Assembly (NCBI GenBank): GCA_031841125.1 | Contig: CM063109.1 | Location: 9,710,321 to 9,774,320, forward strand | DNA length: 64,000 nt | From: Acanthococcus lagerstroemiae | Lineage: Eukaryota; Arthropoda; Insecta; Hemiptera; Eriococcidae | Direction of reading: 5' to 3' | Shown here: positions 48,901-58,592 of the stretch, piece after piece | Layout of the letters: each line of letters starts with the position of its first letter | How positions within the stretch are numbered: the stretch's first letter is position 1 | Made by a program: the position numbers and the translations under genes | Notes under the pieces: model-generated | Told to the model about the DNA's origin: nothing | What the model saw: only the letters and a program-made list of their open reading frames with translations | The model's database searches: none

Positions 48901-51900
48901 AAACATGTAATAAATACAAGATTTAGAGAGCTGAAATGATCCTCCCACATTGTTCTTGCTAGGTTTCATAGCGGTGTGAGGAACGGGGGTTACCCATCTG
49001 ATTGTTCCTATGCCTGATTTCCGGCCGGTCTCTCTATTTTTTGCTTATCTACAGGTCTATTTAACTAATTTTCTTCGAGCCCGTTTGTTTTTTCATATTC
49101 CTAGCTGGCTGGATAACCATCAGCCTGTCTCGTTTGTCTAGCTGACTTCAGATGGAATAAATCTACCTGTACCTCTTTTTTGAATTTCCGGCAGATAACA
49201 CCTCGGTGTTTTTACCTGAGGGGGAGGGGGGAAGGAAGTGGAGGCCAGATTCTCAATATGTTGGGATTTAAACTTTAGAGTTTCAAGTGTAGGCAGTCCT
49301 GTATATGTGCGACGTATAATTTACCGTAAACGAGTAACAAAAACTTCAACTATCATTAAATCGATTAGAAATTCACTTTCAAAGAAAATTTGTCCTAAAT
49401 TTAACGGTTTCATCACCAATAAATTGAATTATAATCAGTTTTACTGGTGGAAAAAGTTTTACTAGTTTCTCTGCCCCCCTGAAGATAGCAGTGTTTCTAT
49501 TTGAAAGTACACATGATCACTCATTCATTTTCACCCGCACAGGAGATTTTGCAGCGCACTCTAGTGCAAGTTTAAACCCAAATAGAGACAGAAGTTATAA
49601 TCTAAGATTACAAAGCGTCTACCAGATGCGTGATTTTGACCTAATTTTCAGATAAACATCATTCCCTGAGATCTTTTCATTTTCAGTAATCTTTTGCACT
49701 AATTCAACGAGCCAGAATAAACGTACTTTCTAACAATGTCTTCGACTTCTCATCAGCGTAATCCTCCTCCTGTTCGATTTTCTTTTTCGAGCGCGTTCTC
49801 GATTTCGGTGGCTTCTTCAAACTCAGCTGTCTATACAATTCATAACCTATTAATAGGACTCCTCCTTCTTTGTACCACTGGGTGATGACCTGGAACAGAA
49901 CGAAGTACATTTATAATTCCAGTTACACACGTGAGTCGTTACAGCACTGTACAAACGAAACTTAGGAAAACAGTCGCGTACATTTGCTCGAGCCGACAAC
50001 GTTTTCTGATTATCGTTCAACACGAACAAAGGAAACTGTCGAGGCAGAACTTCGCCCTGCTCCTTGAGCGGAGAATTTTCAGGTTCAGTCGGCAACCACA
50101 TATTGAATTCGGCGACCCAATTTTGCAGCGTATTGATCGGCATTATACAGAGGACAGTTTTCCCTTCCGTATATCTCAGGAACACGTCGCAGAATGAGAT
50201 CACCTGCGAAAAATGATGATTTTGATGAATGTCTATTGGAGTAACTCAAAATATGCGTCGAGGTTTGAAAGGAATCAACGTTACGTACTTGAAGAGTCTT
50301 TCCTAAGCCCATAGAGTGCGCTAGTATACAGCCAAATCCTTCGGACATCTTGTACCTGTCCAAAGATTCGACGATATTGTCAAAAAGGAACCTAACACCG
50401 CCAATCTGAAAACGAAAATATTCATCAAATCAACTGATTTGGGAACATTAGAGGCGAGGTCAGAAAATCCGAGAAAAACATACTGAATTAGGAAGTTCCA
50501 ATTTGCTTACAATATACGTTGTGTTGAGGCTGAGATTACAATTAAAAATCAATACTTTTAGCAGGAGACACATGACCTATTTAGAGGCTTGAGACAGATG
50601 CAGGGCTTAGAGCTTTCACTTTATGTAAAATATTCATGAAGCGCAGAACCAATAGTAACAAACATTAACCCCTCTGAAATATCATCATTATTCCCATCTC
50701 AAGCTTGTCCGTCAACATAATTAACATGAACAATTGCAATGCCTTTAGGTAGGGCAAATATGTGATAAGAATCTTACGCAATTTAACGGGGAACATTCAG
50801 ATTTTTTCCTCCAGTTTCTTGAAGCAGATGACACATGTATAAATGTTTTTCATACCAAAGGCAGAGGAGAGTAGGTAAGTTGAAAGTTCGGTCCGTGAAA
50901 CGAAAATTGGTCACGCTGTGTTTATCACGCAGCCGATTTTCTCTCAACGGACCGTACCTGCAACAATATGGCGGTCCGGTATCCCCGGGGGAAACACACC
51001 GCCATAACTTAGACTGAGAGACTGTGGTTCCCGGATCATGGATCTTGACATCCTACTCCATTTTATTCAGCGGGTAGATGGAGAATGCTTGTCTACTTGT
51101 CTTTCACGTTTCTTGTCTATCTATGTATGTATGTATCTGTTTGTCTGTCGATCTAACTAACAATTCACTCCCTACCTGAGACTTAGAGTAATAGAACTGT
51201 CCCTGCGATTATTCGAATTTCAGACCAGCAGCCTCATAATTCCAACAGGGGTTCCTTGTTGACCCTGGTCTTATTATTAAAAAGAACAAGTTTAACATCT
51301 TACGTTCACTTGAAAGTTTTGTTGAGTATAGGATTGAAACTTCTAACGAATTCAGTTTCTTTCCAATAAGGGCGATGGCAGTCAAATTTTCTGTAAATAG
51401 AGATGTTGATAAATTCTATAATATACCTGATGAGGTTTGATAATGCGTGCAATCTGAGGAGCCAAAAATACATCCTTTTCAGAGTCAGGATGGCCTACGT
51501 TGATTAGGACACGTCCCTGGTCGTCAGGAACATTGTACAGATCGTTTGTGTGCATCCCACTGTTCGCGACATCTTCTTCGGGTTCACTTTCCTCTTCTGA
51601 AATTACGATACAGTCATCCTCCTCGGAGCTGCTGTCGCTGATCATAACCACATCTAAAACAAAATTATTTTATTCAGTGATACCCTAGCAACAAAGAAAT
51701 ATCTTCAATTTTCAACTTTCCGCACATTGAAACTCAAATTCCCGAATGGGTCTGTTCTCGGCTGAAAGTTCGATGTACACTCCAATGAAGCAAGAGCCTT
51801 TGTAATTCACGATGTAACAAAATACCAAAGTTGTTTTGGATTCTCAATTACTCACCCTTTCCTTTAGTTTTACCACTTTCAATCATTTCGGACTTTTCGA

Positions 51901-53649
51901 CATCTCCGACAGGTTTTTTCTGTTCTCTGGTAACAGGGGCTATCGAAACCGAAGCGGTCATCATTTGAGGTTTGCTCAAGTTTTTCGATAGATTGGCAAA
52001 CTTATCAAGAGAGGCGTCTTCATCTTCCGATGCCGAGGAACTATTCTGCTTTTTTAGTATGTCTAGTATCTATATAAATCAAAATTCGTAATGGTTAGAA
52101 TTTCACCAAACGATAACAACCTGACACAAAAAATAGTTAACACGAATTAAGTAATTTTCAACCTCAGAGGAACCAGTAGTCAGAACTACAACGTTGTTCG
52201 GTTTTTGTTCTTCCATGTAATCGTCTTCGTATTCTTCTTCTTGCTTTATAGTCGGAGTACCCCCTCTTCCGATCATCGACAGTGCACGAGCTTGCATCAT
52301 TTGTCTCTGAATCTTCACATAAACAAAAAAAAAATTCAAGAAACTGGAAATCTGCAGAACCTACGAATCGGAAAAATTCATGATACTTACGTCTCTATTA
52401 GCTCTGAGCTGCTCTTGCACTCTACGCAATCGTTCTTTTTCCTGCATTTGGGCAGCTAGCGTTGCCTCATCCAGTTTGGTCTCATCCATCACCTCCCTGA
52501 TATTCCGTCTCAAGTTACCGACTTTCATTTCACCCGCCGTCTTTTCCTTTTCCTCTGAATCAGAATCCTTCTCGTCTAAACAAAATACACACACGTTCAA
52601 TGCAATCTGATTCGCAAATACGATAATAATTCGAACATAAAATGAATCCTACCTGACGATGGCGAAGATGCTGTTTTTTGTTTTTTCGAATCTTTCGAAT
52701 CACCTTCGGACTTCGTCTTCCTTTTCTTCTTTGTGGCAGTGTCAGAGTCAATCTGCTTCTCATCAAGTTCATCGTCCGCGTCGTCAGACTCGCTTTCGTC
52801 TTTATCTGAAAACGTTTCCTCCTTACAGAGCATTTCCTCGGGTAACTCACCTTCGATCAATTCATTCACTGGCACATCAGGGATGTCATCGCTGCATTGG
52901 GCGTCTGCGTCTTCCACTCTAAATTCTTCGTTATCGACGAGCTCATCGCTGACACTTGGTTCCTCTCTAAATTCTTCGTTATCGACAAGCTCATCTTTGA
53001 TACTTGGTTCCTCTCTGAATTCTTCGTTATCGACGAGCTCATTGTTCATATTTGGTTCTTCTCTGAATTCTTCGTTATCTACGAGCTCATCGTTGATATT
53101 TGGTAACTCTCCCTGAACATCCGCAGGTTCCAATACCTCCCCTTCAATTATATCCTCCATTTTCTGCATGAAATTGACGGAGTTCTCGGAGTCTGACTCA
53201 TTCTTATCTGCTTCTAAATCAACATCTGGCGATACTTCAAAAGATTCGGAAAATTCTTCTTCCAATTTATCCGCTGGTCTATCACAAGTTTCAGTTCCCG
53301 AGTTATCCGATAAGTCTTTATCGACCGGAATAGTGTCACATTCGTTTAATTTCGTCGATTCTAATTCATCGCTATAATCTGAGTTGTAGTTTTCCCCGAG
53401 CAACTTTTCGGTTTCGACATTCGTATGTTGACTATGGCTCTCAGTCGACTCGGATGTGATGTTTGTGGATTTAAGGGTGATGTTGATACTAGGTGGCAAT
53501 TTAGGAAATGGTATGCACTGAACTGGTTTTGCTGATGCCTCCGCTGGGACGGCTGGGGGTTCTTTATTTCTGTTGTCAGAATTTTCCGGTTTGGGTGGAA
53601 TACGTTGTATGGTGACATTACCGATTTTTGAAAGTGTGAATGGATCCAT
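36573..53649 (-). CDS. RAD54L2: Helicase ARIP4 / RAD54-like protein 2, complete coding region in 20 exons
   Basis: SNF2-family ATPase of the ATRX/RAD54L2 subgroup. In vertebrates it is a nuclear DNA-dependent ATPase that binds androgen receptor and SUMO-modified proteins. Twenty GT-AG exons join in phase to 2512 codons. Helicase motifs: [10 protein letters not shown] (Walker A, exon 6), [11 protein letters not shown] (DEGH box, exon 9), LTGYPLQNN (motif III, exon 9), [11 protein letters not shown] (exon 14), and [18 protein letters not shown] with [12 protein letters not shown] (motifs V-VI, exon 15). ARIP4-specific stretches such as [20 protein letters not shown] and [17 protein letters not shown] match the human protein as I remember it. 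Exon 1 is acidic. Exon 13 adds 938 low-complexity residues between the lobes, making the protein about 1000 residues longer than the human one (1467). The ATG at 53647-53649 is the first in frame after the 5' UTR acceptor. Both lobes are intact. Confidence 0.95.
36998..37638 (-). other. ARIP4 intron 19, 641 bp
   Basis: AT-rich intron with donor gtaagt and acceptor attacag. No recognised repeat. Confidence 0.6.
37639..37941 (-). CDS. RAD54L2: ARIP4 exon 19
   Basis: Acceptor gtttcag, donor gtaagt. It encodes [20 protein letters not shown] and [20 protein letters not shown], matching the conserved C-terminal module of ARIP4 (human IVIPGLNSS...KGTYIRTSDGRIFAV, from memory). Confidence 0.92.
38043..38176 (-). 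CDS. RAD54L2: ARIP4 exon 18
   Basis: Acceptor attcgtag, donor gtacgt. It encodes [19 protein letters not shown] and [28 protein letters not shown] matches the human KPVASVRP. Confidence 0.9.
38287..38444 (-). CDS. RAD54L2: ARIP4 exon 17
   Basis: Acceptor tacatag, donor gtaggt. It starts [20 protein letters not shown] and continues [20 protein letters not shown], closely parallel to human EPFEHESLLLNRKDHKLTKAEKR. Confidence 0.93.
38445..39437 (-). other. ARIP4 intron 16, 993 bp, with CTTCAAGACTC-type repeat
   Basis: The part at about 38930-39260 has CTCTTCAAGA, GACTCTTCCAAACTC and CACTCTTCAAGACA words, the same degenerate repeat style as in the introns of the Uif-like gene. The rest is plain intron. 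Confidence 0.55.
39438..39717 (-). CDS. RAD54L2: ARIP4 exon 16: end of helicase C-terminal lobe
   Basis: Acceptor tctcag, donor gtacta (weak +5). It encodes [39 protein letters not shown] and [34 protein letters not shown] is a hallmark of the ARIP4/ATRX group. Confidence 0.94.
39828..40026 (-). CDS. RAD54L2: ARIP4 exon 15: helicase motifs V and VI
   Basis: Acceptor tttacag, donor gtatat. It encodes [40 protein letters not shown] and [14 protein letters not shown], including the arginine finger region of motif VI. Confidence 0.95.
40027..40434 (-). other. ARIP4 intron 14, 408 bp
   Basis: Plain intron with donor gtgagt. Nothing else recognised. Confidence 0.6.
40435..40651 (-). CDS. RAD54L2: ARIP4 exon 14: start of helicase C-terminal lobe
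   Basis: Acceptor gattacag before 40651. It encodes [40 protein letters not shown] and [10 protein letters not shown]. It directly continues the YEW at the end of exon 13, as in human YEWAKDLLTNY...LGDKILVFSQS. Confidence 0.95.
40652..42788 (-). other. ARIP4 intron 13, 2137 bp
   Basis: Contains three diverged copies of a ~125 bp unit with TACTATTCGGTATYCATAYTGTA-like words near 41728, 41851 and 41977, plus poly-C tracts near 42090. No gene or transposon protein. Confidence 0.5.
42789..45602 (-). CDS. RAD54L2: ARIP4 exon 13: giant low-complexity insertion between helicase lobes (938 codons)
   Basis: One exon of 2814 bp, open throughout. Acceptor tttttcag before 45602, donor gtgagt after 42789, phase 0 at both ends. 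It starts [20 protein letters not shown]. From 45458 down follows about 220 residues rich in Asn, Gln, Tyr, Ser and Gly ([35 protein letters not shown]), a prion-like composition. At 44670-44696 is RGKRPGRPP, an AT-hook-like motif, in a basic stretch running to SKRGAGARN. The rest is Pro/Ser/Ala/Gln-rich and disordered, with short hydrophobic-acidic islands such as [13 protein letters not shown]. It ends GIPYEW, which matches the human YEW just before the second lobe. Human ARIP4 has only a few tens of residues here. Because the exon is a multiple of three and in phase 0, skipping it would keep the frame. Confidence 0.93.
45603..47086 (-). other. ARIP4 intron 12, 1484 bp, with SINE
   Basis: Holds SINE copy 2 on the plus strand, antisense to the gene. 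The rest is AT-rich intron. Donor gtaatt is weak. Confidence 0.6.
45932..46352 (+). mobile_element. tRNA-derived SINE, copy 2, with 13 bp target-site duplication
   Basis: The head at about 45934-46005 has tRNA-like boxes (TGGCGTAGCGG; GGGTTCGATTCCC) and a CAT triplet in the anticodon position, but the acceptor and T stems do not pair, so it is not a working tRNA. The body shares GACCTAGG, GATGAGA.AAGAG.GCTAA, CTGAGGTAATGCTC and TTCCAGGGCT with copy 1. Perfect direct repeats GACCTAGAGACTG at 45919-45931 and 46353-46365 are target-site duplications. Confidence 0.87.
47087..47311 (-). CDS. RAD54L2: ARIP4 exon 12
   Basis: Acceptor ggttgcag, donor gtaatt. It encodes [40 protein letters not shown] and [15 protein letters not shown] is conserved with human KIWNHPDVLY. 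The second half is already basic and low in complexity and leads into exon 13. Confidence 0.92.
47312..47678 (-). other. ARIP4 intron 11, 367 bp
   Basis: Plain AT-rich intron. Confidence 0.6.
47679..47844 (-). CDS. RAD54L2: ARIP4 exon 11
   Basis: Acceptor tttgcag, donor gtaagt. It encodes [39 protein letters not shown] and [11 protein letters not shown] (human NPLKAFCVCCK). Confidence 0.94.
47918..48091 (-). CDS. RAD54L2: ARIP4 exon 10
   Basis: Acceptor gtccgcag, donor gtaagt. It encodes [40 protein letters not shown] and [18 protein letters not shown], almost identical to vertebrate ARIP4 as remembered. Confidence 0.96.
48181..48349 (-). CDS. RAD54L2: ARIP4 exon 9: DEGH box and motif III
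   Basis: Acceptor tttatag, donor gtcagt. It encodes [39 protein letters not shown] and [20 protein letters not shown], instead of DEAH, is normal for the RAD54/ATRX group. Confidence 0.95.
48350..49726 (-). other. ARIP4 intron 8, 1377 bp
   Basis: About 48530-48850 is locally repetitive with AACTCATCAACT, GAGTTAACTC and GAGTTGATAACTC words. No gene. Confidence 0.55.
49727..49889 (-). CDS. RAD54L2: ARIP4 exon 8
   Basis: Acceptor gttccag, donor gtacgt. It encodes [20 protein letters not shown], then a basic/acidic loop [32 protein letters not shown] matches human EGGVLLMGYEMYR. Confidence 0.94.
49982..50203 (-). CDS. RAD54L2: ARIP4 exon 7: helicase motif Ia
   Basis: Acceptor ttcgcag, donor gtacgc. 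It encodes [40 protein letters not shown] and [15 protein letters not shown], parallel to human [18 protein letters not shown]. Confidence 0.95.
50289..50405 (-). CDS. RAD54L2: ARIP4 exon 6: Walker A / motif I
   Basis: Acceptor ttttcag, donor gtacgt. 39 codons: [20 protein letters not shown] and [17 protein letters not shown], with the nucleotide-binding GLGKT. Confidence 0.95.
50406..51426 (-). other. ARIP4 intron 5, 1021 bp
   Basis: Plain intron with a short TATGTATG-type microsatellite near 51120. The local frame across 50835-51017 has no family resemblance. Confidence 0.55.
51427..51653 (-). CDS. RAD54L2: ARIP4 exon 5
   Basis: Acceptor gttttag, donor gtatat. It encodes [20 protein letters not shown], then [18 protein letters not shown] and [15 protein letters not shown]. 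The hydrophobic-plus-acidic [13 protein letters not shown] and [14 protein letters not shown] look like SUMO-interaction motifs, a known feature of ARIP4. Confidence 0.94.
51856..52069 (-). CDS. RAD54L2: ARIP4 exon 4
   Basis: Acceptor tatatag, donor gtgagt. It encodes [40 protein letters not shown] and [20 protein letters not shown] poorly conserved linker placed by phase and splice sites. Confidence 0.85.
52163..52312 (-). CDS. RAD54L2: ARIP4 exon 3
   Basis: Acceptor gtgaag before 52312, donor gttgaa after 52163 (weak, chosen because it keeps the frame into exon 4). It encodes [40 protein letters not shown] and [16 protein letters not shown] is a consensus SUMOylation site (psi-K-x-E). Confidence 0.8.
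52391..52575 (-). CDS. RAD54L2: ARIP4 exon 2
   Basis: Acceptor gtttag, donor gtaagt. It encodes [40 protein letters not shown] and [27 protein letters not shown]...L...T.AAQ matches human NLRRNIRKLLREDQLEAVTKAAQ. Confidence 0.93.
52653..53649 (-). CDS. RAD54L2: ARIP4 exon 1 (coding): acidic N-terminus with four 16-residue repeats
   Basis: Starts [20 protein letters not shown]. Acidic and Ser-rich throughout. At about 52906-53105 are four near-identical units of the form [16 protein letters not shown]. It ends with a basic stretch [19 protein letters not shown] (likely nuclear localisation signal) and donor gtagga. N-terminal sequence is not conserved with human; assignment follows from phase and position. 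Confidence 0.88.
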
Positions 53650-53681
53650 CGTTAGATTTCATTCAGTCATAATTAGAAGTT
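53650..53681 (-). other. RAD54L2: ARIP4 5' UTR, second exon part
   Basis: Acceptor ttttgttttag ends at 53682. The 32 bases before the ATG contain a short upstream frame that ends TGA 16 bases before the start codon. Confidence 0.6.
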
Positions 53682-54491
53682 CTAAAACAAAATGACCACG
53701 TTGAACAGAATTACTAGAGGAGACATGATATCGGAAGTTCGAAATTAATGACGCTTATGGAGATAACGAGTAGAGGCGGACTAGAGACGGGATACTTTTC
53801 TGAAGTCAGAATGATTCAAATACGAAGAATGATCAGTAGTACCGGAAATACTTTCAGAAATTAACGCGTTTCATCAAAAATTAATAGAACGAGTCAAAAG
53901 ACGAACTACAAGAAGATAGAAATAAAAAGGTATACGTACATATACAGTATCCATTTGAATACTAAAAACTAAGGGTCGGTTGATCACAGTAATCTTCACA
54001 TTATGTACGAATCCTGCATAATTGTTAGAGTTTTACAAAAGAGAACTAAATTAAACCGAGTACAACTGGCATTAAAGAGATTAATACCAATACTTGCCGA
54101 ATATTAATTAGAACAACTACACATGATAGAGCTCGGCACAAATTCGGTGAAGCAGCGCTAGGTCCTAGGGTAGGTATATACGTATATACAAAGCATTCCA
54201 AAAGAATCCACAACCAAAAATATTACAACATGATTCCATGAGGACAACACGTCTCACAGTCATGTTCATGAAAACGTGATGACGTGATCTCAAGGCATTC
54301 GACCAACAGGGATGCAACCCATCAGGGTTGCAAAAAAAAAACAGTTTTTAAAAAAAACAACAAAAAACGTGTTTTTTGATTGATTGTAGTTTTTCTTCCG
54401 TTATTTTTTCCTCATTGTTTTTTCATGTAAAAAATGATTTTTTTTTGTTATCTATCGAAAACAATGGAATGAAACAAAGATTACAACTTAC
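53682..54491 (-). other. ARIP4 5' intron, 810 bp
   Basis: Bounded by donor ggaag|gtaagt at 54491 and the acceptor at 53682. AT-rich with poly-T tracts near 54330-54440. Confidence 0.6.
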
Positions 54492-54860
54492 CTTCCATTT
54501 TCTTTTCCTGGTTAATTGCTGTACTCTTCGACTGCACTCCGTTCAATAATGATTTAAGGATCACAAGCTGATTGCAGGACTTTCAAGAAGAACCGTTGTT
54601 CAAATTTTTTGAAGTAGCTTCATTCTCATAGTTCATTCTTTAAGGCTGTATTCTTCCAGAACGTAAACAATGAAACGGCGTCGCCCCGAATGACATTCGG
54701 TCAAGTGTCGTTTTTCGTATTTGACTACGGCAACCTGCTACAAGATGATTTGAAAGTGAACGCGTTCGATTGTTGTTCGTTGACGGACCCGACCAGCCTC
54801 TCTCCCCGTTATGTTTCAAAAGCCGAAGAGCGAACGCCGCGCGTAACATGTGTAAATAGC
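54492..54860 (-). other. RAD54L2: Putative 5' non-coding exon of ARIP4
   Basis: Inferred from the strong donor at 54491 and the rise in GC upstream (CGCGGCGTTCGCTCTTCGGC near 54825). The 5' limit is a guess; no TATA box was recognised. Confidence 0.4.
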
Positions 54861-54899
54861 ATGTATGTGTGCATGTATTGGTAAACTCGTTTTATGAAG

Positions 54900-55929
54900 T
54901 GAACCGGCTGGGTTCACCAGCTCTGTCGCATCTCAGTTCTCATTTATTTTGTGTTTGAAAGAAAATTGTGAGCCGGCAGAACGGCTGAAGTTAGTTCCCA
55001 TTTTTTTGCGGAGCGTTTCTGTTGGGCCGTAAGAAATTTGTTTAGTGAAGGCAATCAAAAATAAGAACTGTTTTCATATAATTTCAGTTTTTTGTGAAAA
55101 AAATTTTCTCAGGATTTCGAATGCTGAAATAGAACTCTATAGACACAAATAGAGGAGGTGACAAATCTTGTGAAAGCTCCTCAAAAACTCATGAAAAAAC
55201 GGCATGATAGAGCGGTAAATCGCTATCAACATATTGAAACAAAAGCAAAAAGTTTACGAGGTGGCTTCGCCCCCCCCCCCAACCCCAGCAAGCCATTTCT
55301 GGTTCCTCGCGAACCGTCTCCCTTTCTCAAAATAAAATGTATGTGGTTTTGACATTTCTGGTCTTTCCTTATAGGTCTACTACAAATCCACTTTCTGTCT
55401 AGTTAAAACAATTTCCGCTGACCTGAAATCACTTATCCCCCCCCCGGCCTAAAGGTTCACTCAGGTCAGATCTACTGGATAAGCCTCCAGCAGAACCTGT
55501 TCCTCATTAATTAGCCTGAAAAGTTGACTAAATCGCCCACTACGGGAGAAATTTCATTTCTTTTTGGTGCTCCTACCTGCCACTCTACCCGTGTTTCTCT
55601 TATGATGATGGGGGGGGGGGGGGTGCAAGAAACAGAATTGAAGAGATTTTCAGACTCAATGATGGAGAAGGAGTCAGTTACTGGGCCAACAACACCGCTG
55701 CAGCTCTGTTTTAGCGGGTATATAAAGGGAGGTGTAGATCAGTGCCGATGAGGTAGAGAAAAATGATGGTACAAGTAGAAGGCGGCGAGCCGGCGCGAAG
55801 AGGGGTGGACTCCCCCCCCCCTCCCCAAATAATTTTGGAAGTTGGCAAACTTGTAAATGTAGACAACTAACCGGCAAATTCTCGCGCACGTGTGTTAACC
55901 AAAATTCTGGAAGCTCTAAAAGCTTAACA
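54900..55929. other. Upstream intergenic sequence
   Basis: No gene recognised. It holds several poly-C/poly-G tracts (near 55268, 55440, 55610 and 55813). Confidence 0.45.
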
Positions 55930-57650
55930 ATTTGCTAAAGGAACAAGTTGATTGAACCGTTTCCTTTAGAGCCTTCTGGTTTCGTGACTGGTGGAGTATT
56001 TTTGTGGCGATTGGGTTTCCATGACTGTCGATTCGTTTTTTGTATGAGCGACGAGGGTTGAAATTAGGTCGGCGAACGAGAGGATCTCCAAATCCTTCCT
56101 GACGTCATAATTACGTTTCGAATCGGTAAGCTTCAGCCATAGTACGGAGATGAGCCTTGTTTTCAATACGTGTGAGTTTCTACAAGTTAGACTCAGCGGC
56201 CACTCCCCAGTTCATAAGACGTAGGTTCACATAGGTATTACTACTGAGTAATAAATCAGTCGTTTGGTTTCGAGGTTAATTAGAGACTTCCTTGTTCAAT
56301 ATCCAGTGGAGTTTGCGGAGTTTTTCGCTTGCTAGTGTCTTCTTGTCAGAGATATGTGCACTCCGCTTAAGTTTCAAGTCTAAGGTGATTCTCAGGTAGT
56401 ATTTGGCCAATTGGTGAGGAGGAATTTCGTCACTGCCAAAATAGACTGGATAGAAGAGATATTTATGACTGAGAGTGAATACAACGTGCTTAGATTTGGC
56501 TGCATTAACCTTTATGCGCCATTTTTGACTCCAGAGGTCGTATCGATTCAGGCTTTGTTGTAATTTGTTGTTTGTTTCAGCAAAGGTGGTCGCTGTTGAC
56601 AAAATAGCTGTATCGTCGGCAAACATAGCCATGGTAGTACCTTTTGGGTTTGGAGCATCCGTCGTATATGTATAGTAGGTACAAAAGCGGTGACAAAACA
56701 TTTCCCTGTGGAACCCCTGCCTGGATAAGGAACCAGGAGGAGACTTCACTGTTGTGAACTACCCGGAAGGACCAGTTGTTGAGAAAGGATTCCGAAAGGG
56801 TTGCGAGATTGGATGGAAGAATGTCCCAAGACTCGAATCTGTGATTTGCGAGTACCCTCTTCAATTGGGTAGCCAACGAGTTGAATCTGATGGATTTATC
56901 AGCTGGGAAGCGCGTCCAAAGCCAGCGGTGCCTTGCTTCCCTTTTTTCAGTGACTAAGTCGCGTATTTTCATTGGAAAAGAAGGGAGAGCATTCTATTTC
57001 TTGTTGAGAGGCTCAGGCCGGTGCGCAGAAATTATACAAAGGGGGGGGGGGGGTTGACCATACATTTCATGTTAATTACGGTTACAAAGGGCAGTGACCG
57101 CCATAAATTATTATATTATCTACATATCAACAAAGGTCAATGGAGGGGGTTTGAACCCCCTTGCGCAAGGGCCTGGGATGCATTGACTCTGAGGCAGCAG
57201 ATTGTAGTAGCGACGTGACTTTGTCAGTTTCACTTTCAAGGTCTGCAGTGGATTTTAACTGAACACGAAGGTTGATCATTTCACCCAGTCCGTTTCGGGC
57301 GAGGTCAGACTGGGTCTCTTTGTCTTCCTCGTAACTGAGTCGTACAATGTTAGAAGGACTGGAAGGTGATCAGAGCTGAGGTTCTCTAGCGTGACAACCT
57401 CGGATTTCTGGAGAGGAACTCCACGTAGGATAAATAAGTCCAAAACGTCGGGCTTTTGAGGGTGTCTGTTGGCCAATGTCTTGGAGTACGAATCGATAGT
57501 ATGTTTGCATTGAGACTTTAGGGACTTTGAAATATCCACTTTGGTCGCGCAGGCGAAGGATACATTCTCCCAGACTGCATTGGACTCACGCTTTAAATCA
57601 CTTTCGGGAAACGACGTTCGTAAGCCGCTGAGTAGGTCGGGCATCCTCGG
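55930..57650 (-). mobile_element. Jockey-type LINE relic, broken
   Basis: Reading down the minus strand: an endonuclease C-terminal part at 57644-57276 (PDVLDLFILRGV, LSSDHLPVLLTL); then at 56972-56700 the pre-RT region (IRDLVTEKREARHRWLWTRF) running straight into AGVPQGNVLSPLLYLLYI; then, in another frame, MAMFADDTAILSTATTF (RT catalytic FADD) and WRIKVNAAKSKHVVFTL at 56749-56276; then a C-terminal piece near 56166-55966 (RKDLEILSFADLIST). The part of RT that should hold motif A is missing, and at least one frameshift (near 56660) and a poly-G insertion (57041) break it. Not functional. Confidence 0.87.
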
Positions 57651-58592
57651 TAGTTTACTGTGTGCTCACCATTACAATTCGTATACATGCGTGTCTTCTT
57701 GTTTTAGTTTTACAATTCAGAATGATTATTAGACTATTCAAATAATAAACTCTTTTAGAGATATTTTTCAATTCAATTTCTCAACTAGGGCCGAGGAATC
57801 CGTCATTTCAAACACTGTGTCTTGGCCGACAGACTCTGGGCGCTACCGTCACCTTCCCTTGGTCACATCATAAAAAAACTGTCTGCGGTTCAAAACTACT
57901 GAACTGCTTGAAGAAGGATCGAACCACTCGGCAGGTCTACCATGCGACCAGACGTGAATAAATAATTAAATACTGAATTATTGGCATTCCTACCATCCAA
58001 AGTTGAATACCTAAATACTAAAATCTGAGTTCCTACAATATTTGAGTCGGCATTGTCAAAACAAACTTTGTAATTTAGTCGGAATTTCTACCAAGTATGT
58101 AGTACAACCCCTCCAAATTTTTTTTCGTACCGGCCCTGAAAGGGGGATGGTGAAATGAAGCATAGTAATGGTAAAAGTAAAAAGGGGAAGAGTGGGGGGA
58201 GGCAACTGAATGAGATAACGAGAAGTAAAACCTAACATACAGAAGCCTTTCACAAAGTGGCAGAAAAGTCAGACATACAAGTACATTTCCTGCTCCTCCC
58301 TGCTCCTAACCTTCAAACCATTTCCTTACAGTTATTATCTAATTTGAGCGGGGTGAATTTTAAATTCATTAGTTTTCATAGTGTTACATCATACCGTACG
58401 TGTTTAAGGCAATAAAATTAGAGTGGTATTCATTTTTTATTACAAGAATTTGTTTCACATTTTTGTAACATTTGTGAGGAGGCTTCTCTTGTTCCTTGTT
58501 CGCAGCACGAGCACAAATCATACAAAACTTGTTCTTCACAGTCAAATACAACACTTTCTTAGTTCAGTGCCCCAAGATGACATCTGATCCTC
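57651..58592. other. Intergenic, nothing recognised
   Basis: Short open frames only, no domain, RNA gene or clear repeat. Confidence 0.45.

Noticed and set aside
52733..53116. Ser-rich 127-codon open frame on the plus strand
   Set aside because: Antisense of the acidic repeat region of ARIP4 exon 1.
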